Positions 62,635 through 64,000 of a stretch of DNA of 64,000 nucleotides are shown here, in pieces. The DNA lies in assembly GCA_028564675.1 (NCBI GenBank), contig JAOVVO010000186.1:58764-122763 (forward strand), read 5' to 3'. Position 1 is the first letter of the stretch. Every line of letters starts with the position of its first letter. The notes below the pieces were generated by a model. That model was given only the letters and a program-made list of their open reading frames with translations. It was not told the DNA's origin and ran no database searches. Position numbers and translations under genes: made by a program. Origin of the DNA: Onchocerca lupi (taxonomy: Eukaryota > Nematoda > Chromadorea > Rhabditida > Onchocercidae).

Positions 62635-63736
62635 AGAGAAACTGGTGCTATGTAATAAATTATAGTTGTAGGAAAATTCCAATCTACAGAAGGAGGACTA
62701 AAATAAATGAATATTGATAATTATTTCAATTATACTACTTTTATTTAAATTTCAAATAATCTAATTAAAAATTCATCTTCAAGATTTCAAATCTCTGATT
62801 TGACTGAATCATTCATCACACATCTTAAAATGATTGGTTGATTTCTACCGATTAATTTATTAAGACTTGAATGGAAATTTGATGAACTTCTCATTTAATT
62901 GGCTCTTGGCTTAAAATGACATCATTTTTTACGATTAATTTAAGAAAAACGAAATTGAATGGCTCAATGGAATTCAGTTGTATTATTCATTTAACAAATT
63001 TTTTGGCTTAAATTGGTATCTGAAATGTATCAATTCAACTTAGTTTCATCGTCTCGTGACATTTATTTTACAATCAATCTTTTTTAAATTTTGTTTAATC
63101 TTCTTTAAAATGACATATATTTCTTTTACAATCTATTTTTTCTATTTAGGCTTTTATTAGATTAAAAACCACGAATTTACTTCGTTTATTTAGGCTTCTT
63201 TCAGATTTAAAAAAAACAAAAAAATTGGTGCTAAATCGATCGGCCTCATTTATCCATAAATTTCCATCAATCATTTATCATACATTCTTCTTATATTTGT
63301 AATTTATTTCATTTATTTATATTATTTTTTCAGATTTAAAAATCAAAAAGACGCTTTTTATTCAGTTCAGTTAATTTTGATAGGACAGTTAGGTAAGTGA
63401 CATTCGTTACATTATCGCATAAACTATTTCATGCCAGTTTTTTTTTTTTTTCAACTTTTTGATAATTATTGATTGCATCTTTGAATTCAATTTGTATTAA
63501 AATTTTAGATTTGACTAAGCATAATTATTAAAAGATAATTAATGATTATTTTCAAATTTCTGAGGATTTTCTTGCAGTTTTTTTTTTTTTGTTACAAAAT
63601 TCATTTTGTAAACATTCTTCTCTAATAAAGTTTATTTATTAGCAAGCGGATTAAAATTTACCATTGTATAGAATGAAATAAAGATAAAGAATATGCATAA
63701 GGATCAGGATAATTTTATGAAATTTTATTAAAGCGA
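58939..63736. other. transaldolase 3' region and gene-poor DNA
   Basis: AATAAA near 59255 is a plausible poly(A) signal for transaldolase. Beyond it I see AT-rich sequence with a fold-back at 59642-59725, two copies of ATTTGAATAAATGGGRTTTC (59294 and 59738) and a poly-A of about 30 bases near 62607. I saw no exon or RNA gene. Confidence 0.5.
59642..59725. repeat. imperfect fold-back inverted repeat
   Basis: Arms 59642-59679 and 59687-59725 are about 85 per cent complementary (core TCATTGAATGAATGGGTTGTTATTTTT) with a loop of fewer than ten bases. It may be a small transposon remnant. Confidence 0.6.
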
Positions 63737-63870
63737 TTATTTTATTACTTTTTTATTTATATCAGAATCAACAAAACGTATAGCACGTTGCTTGTTGATA
63801 TAATGCCAAATACGCATAGCAATATTTATTAAACCACCAATTAAGGTTGATATAATTAAAAGTGTCACAA
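63737..63870 (-). CDS. last exon of a membrane protein, partial
   Basis: A TTATTTCAG acceptor at 63871-63873 leads into 134 nt ending in TAA at 63737-63739 (phase 1 start). It encodes one hydrophobic segment (VTLLIISTLIGGLINIAMRI) then a short, basic, presumably cytoplasmic tail (HYINKQRAIRFVDSDINKK). The preceding exons lie to the right of the window. The tail looks like the end of a multi-pass or single-pass surface protein, but the family cannot be named from this fragment. Confidence 0.55.
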
Positions 63871-64000
63871 CTGAAATAATTAATCTTAAAATTGTAAATT
63901 AACAATAATAAACCATGGAAAAAACTTTTTCTATTTTTAATTATGAATGTTTATTATTTTAATTTATATATATTTATGCATATATTAATCGATATATTTT

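Overview
The window is eukaryotic nuclear DNA, very rich in A+T (long poly-A/poly-T runs throughout), with intron-split genes whose exons are mostly 60-290 bp and whose introns run from about 100 bp to several kb. The encoded proteins (Aurora kinase, two-pore K+ channel of TWK type, SPT3, MRT4, transaldolase) are animal proteins. Several first exons begin a few bases after a pyrimidine-rich AG instead of after an obvious promoter, which is what spliced-leader trans-splicing looks like. I read it as a nematode, perhaps a filarial or other spirurid one; that placement is inference, not proof.

Layout. 1-10083 has no recognisable gene. 10084-11918 (+) holds the last two exons of an acidic, Ser-Gly rich, probably GPI-anchored proteoglycan (glypican-like). 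12-20 kb is gene-poor and carries copies of a short dispersed repeat, a broken Helitron and a long polypurine tract. A small acidic-repeat ORF lies at 20188-20379 (-), and a 24-bp minisatellite at 22046-22640. A complete seven-exon NADAR-domain gene spans 23937-26873 (+). From 28703 to 52856 every gene is on the minus strand. In order of transcription they are an SPT3/SUPT3H homologue (50225-52856), a TWK-type two-pore K+ channel (39196-48148, extreme N-terminus unresolved), an Aurora kinase (35607-37699), an MRT4 ribosome-assembly factor (31186-33392), a 56-residue microprotein (29850-30291) and a 144-residue single-pass membrane protein (28703-29599). Transaldolase occupies 55746-58938 (+). 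The last exon of a membrane protein that runs off the right edge lies at 63737-63870 (-).

Working relations. The genes are mostly unrelated housekeeping functions: chromatin and transcription (SPT3), mitosis (Aurora), ribosome biogenesis (MRT4), pentose phosphate metabolism (transaldolase) and membrane excitability (TWK). MRT4, the 56-aa and the 144-aa genes are close together on one strand and could form a trans-spliced operon. The least ordinary protein is the NADAR-domain one, whose usual Trp-containing substrate motif is changed. The repeats (fold-backs, 23/24-bp tandem arrays, Helitron chimera) are the other unusual content. I found no tRNA, rRNA or CRISPR. I see no convincing new multi-gene system.
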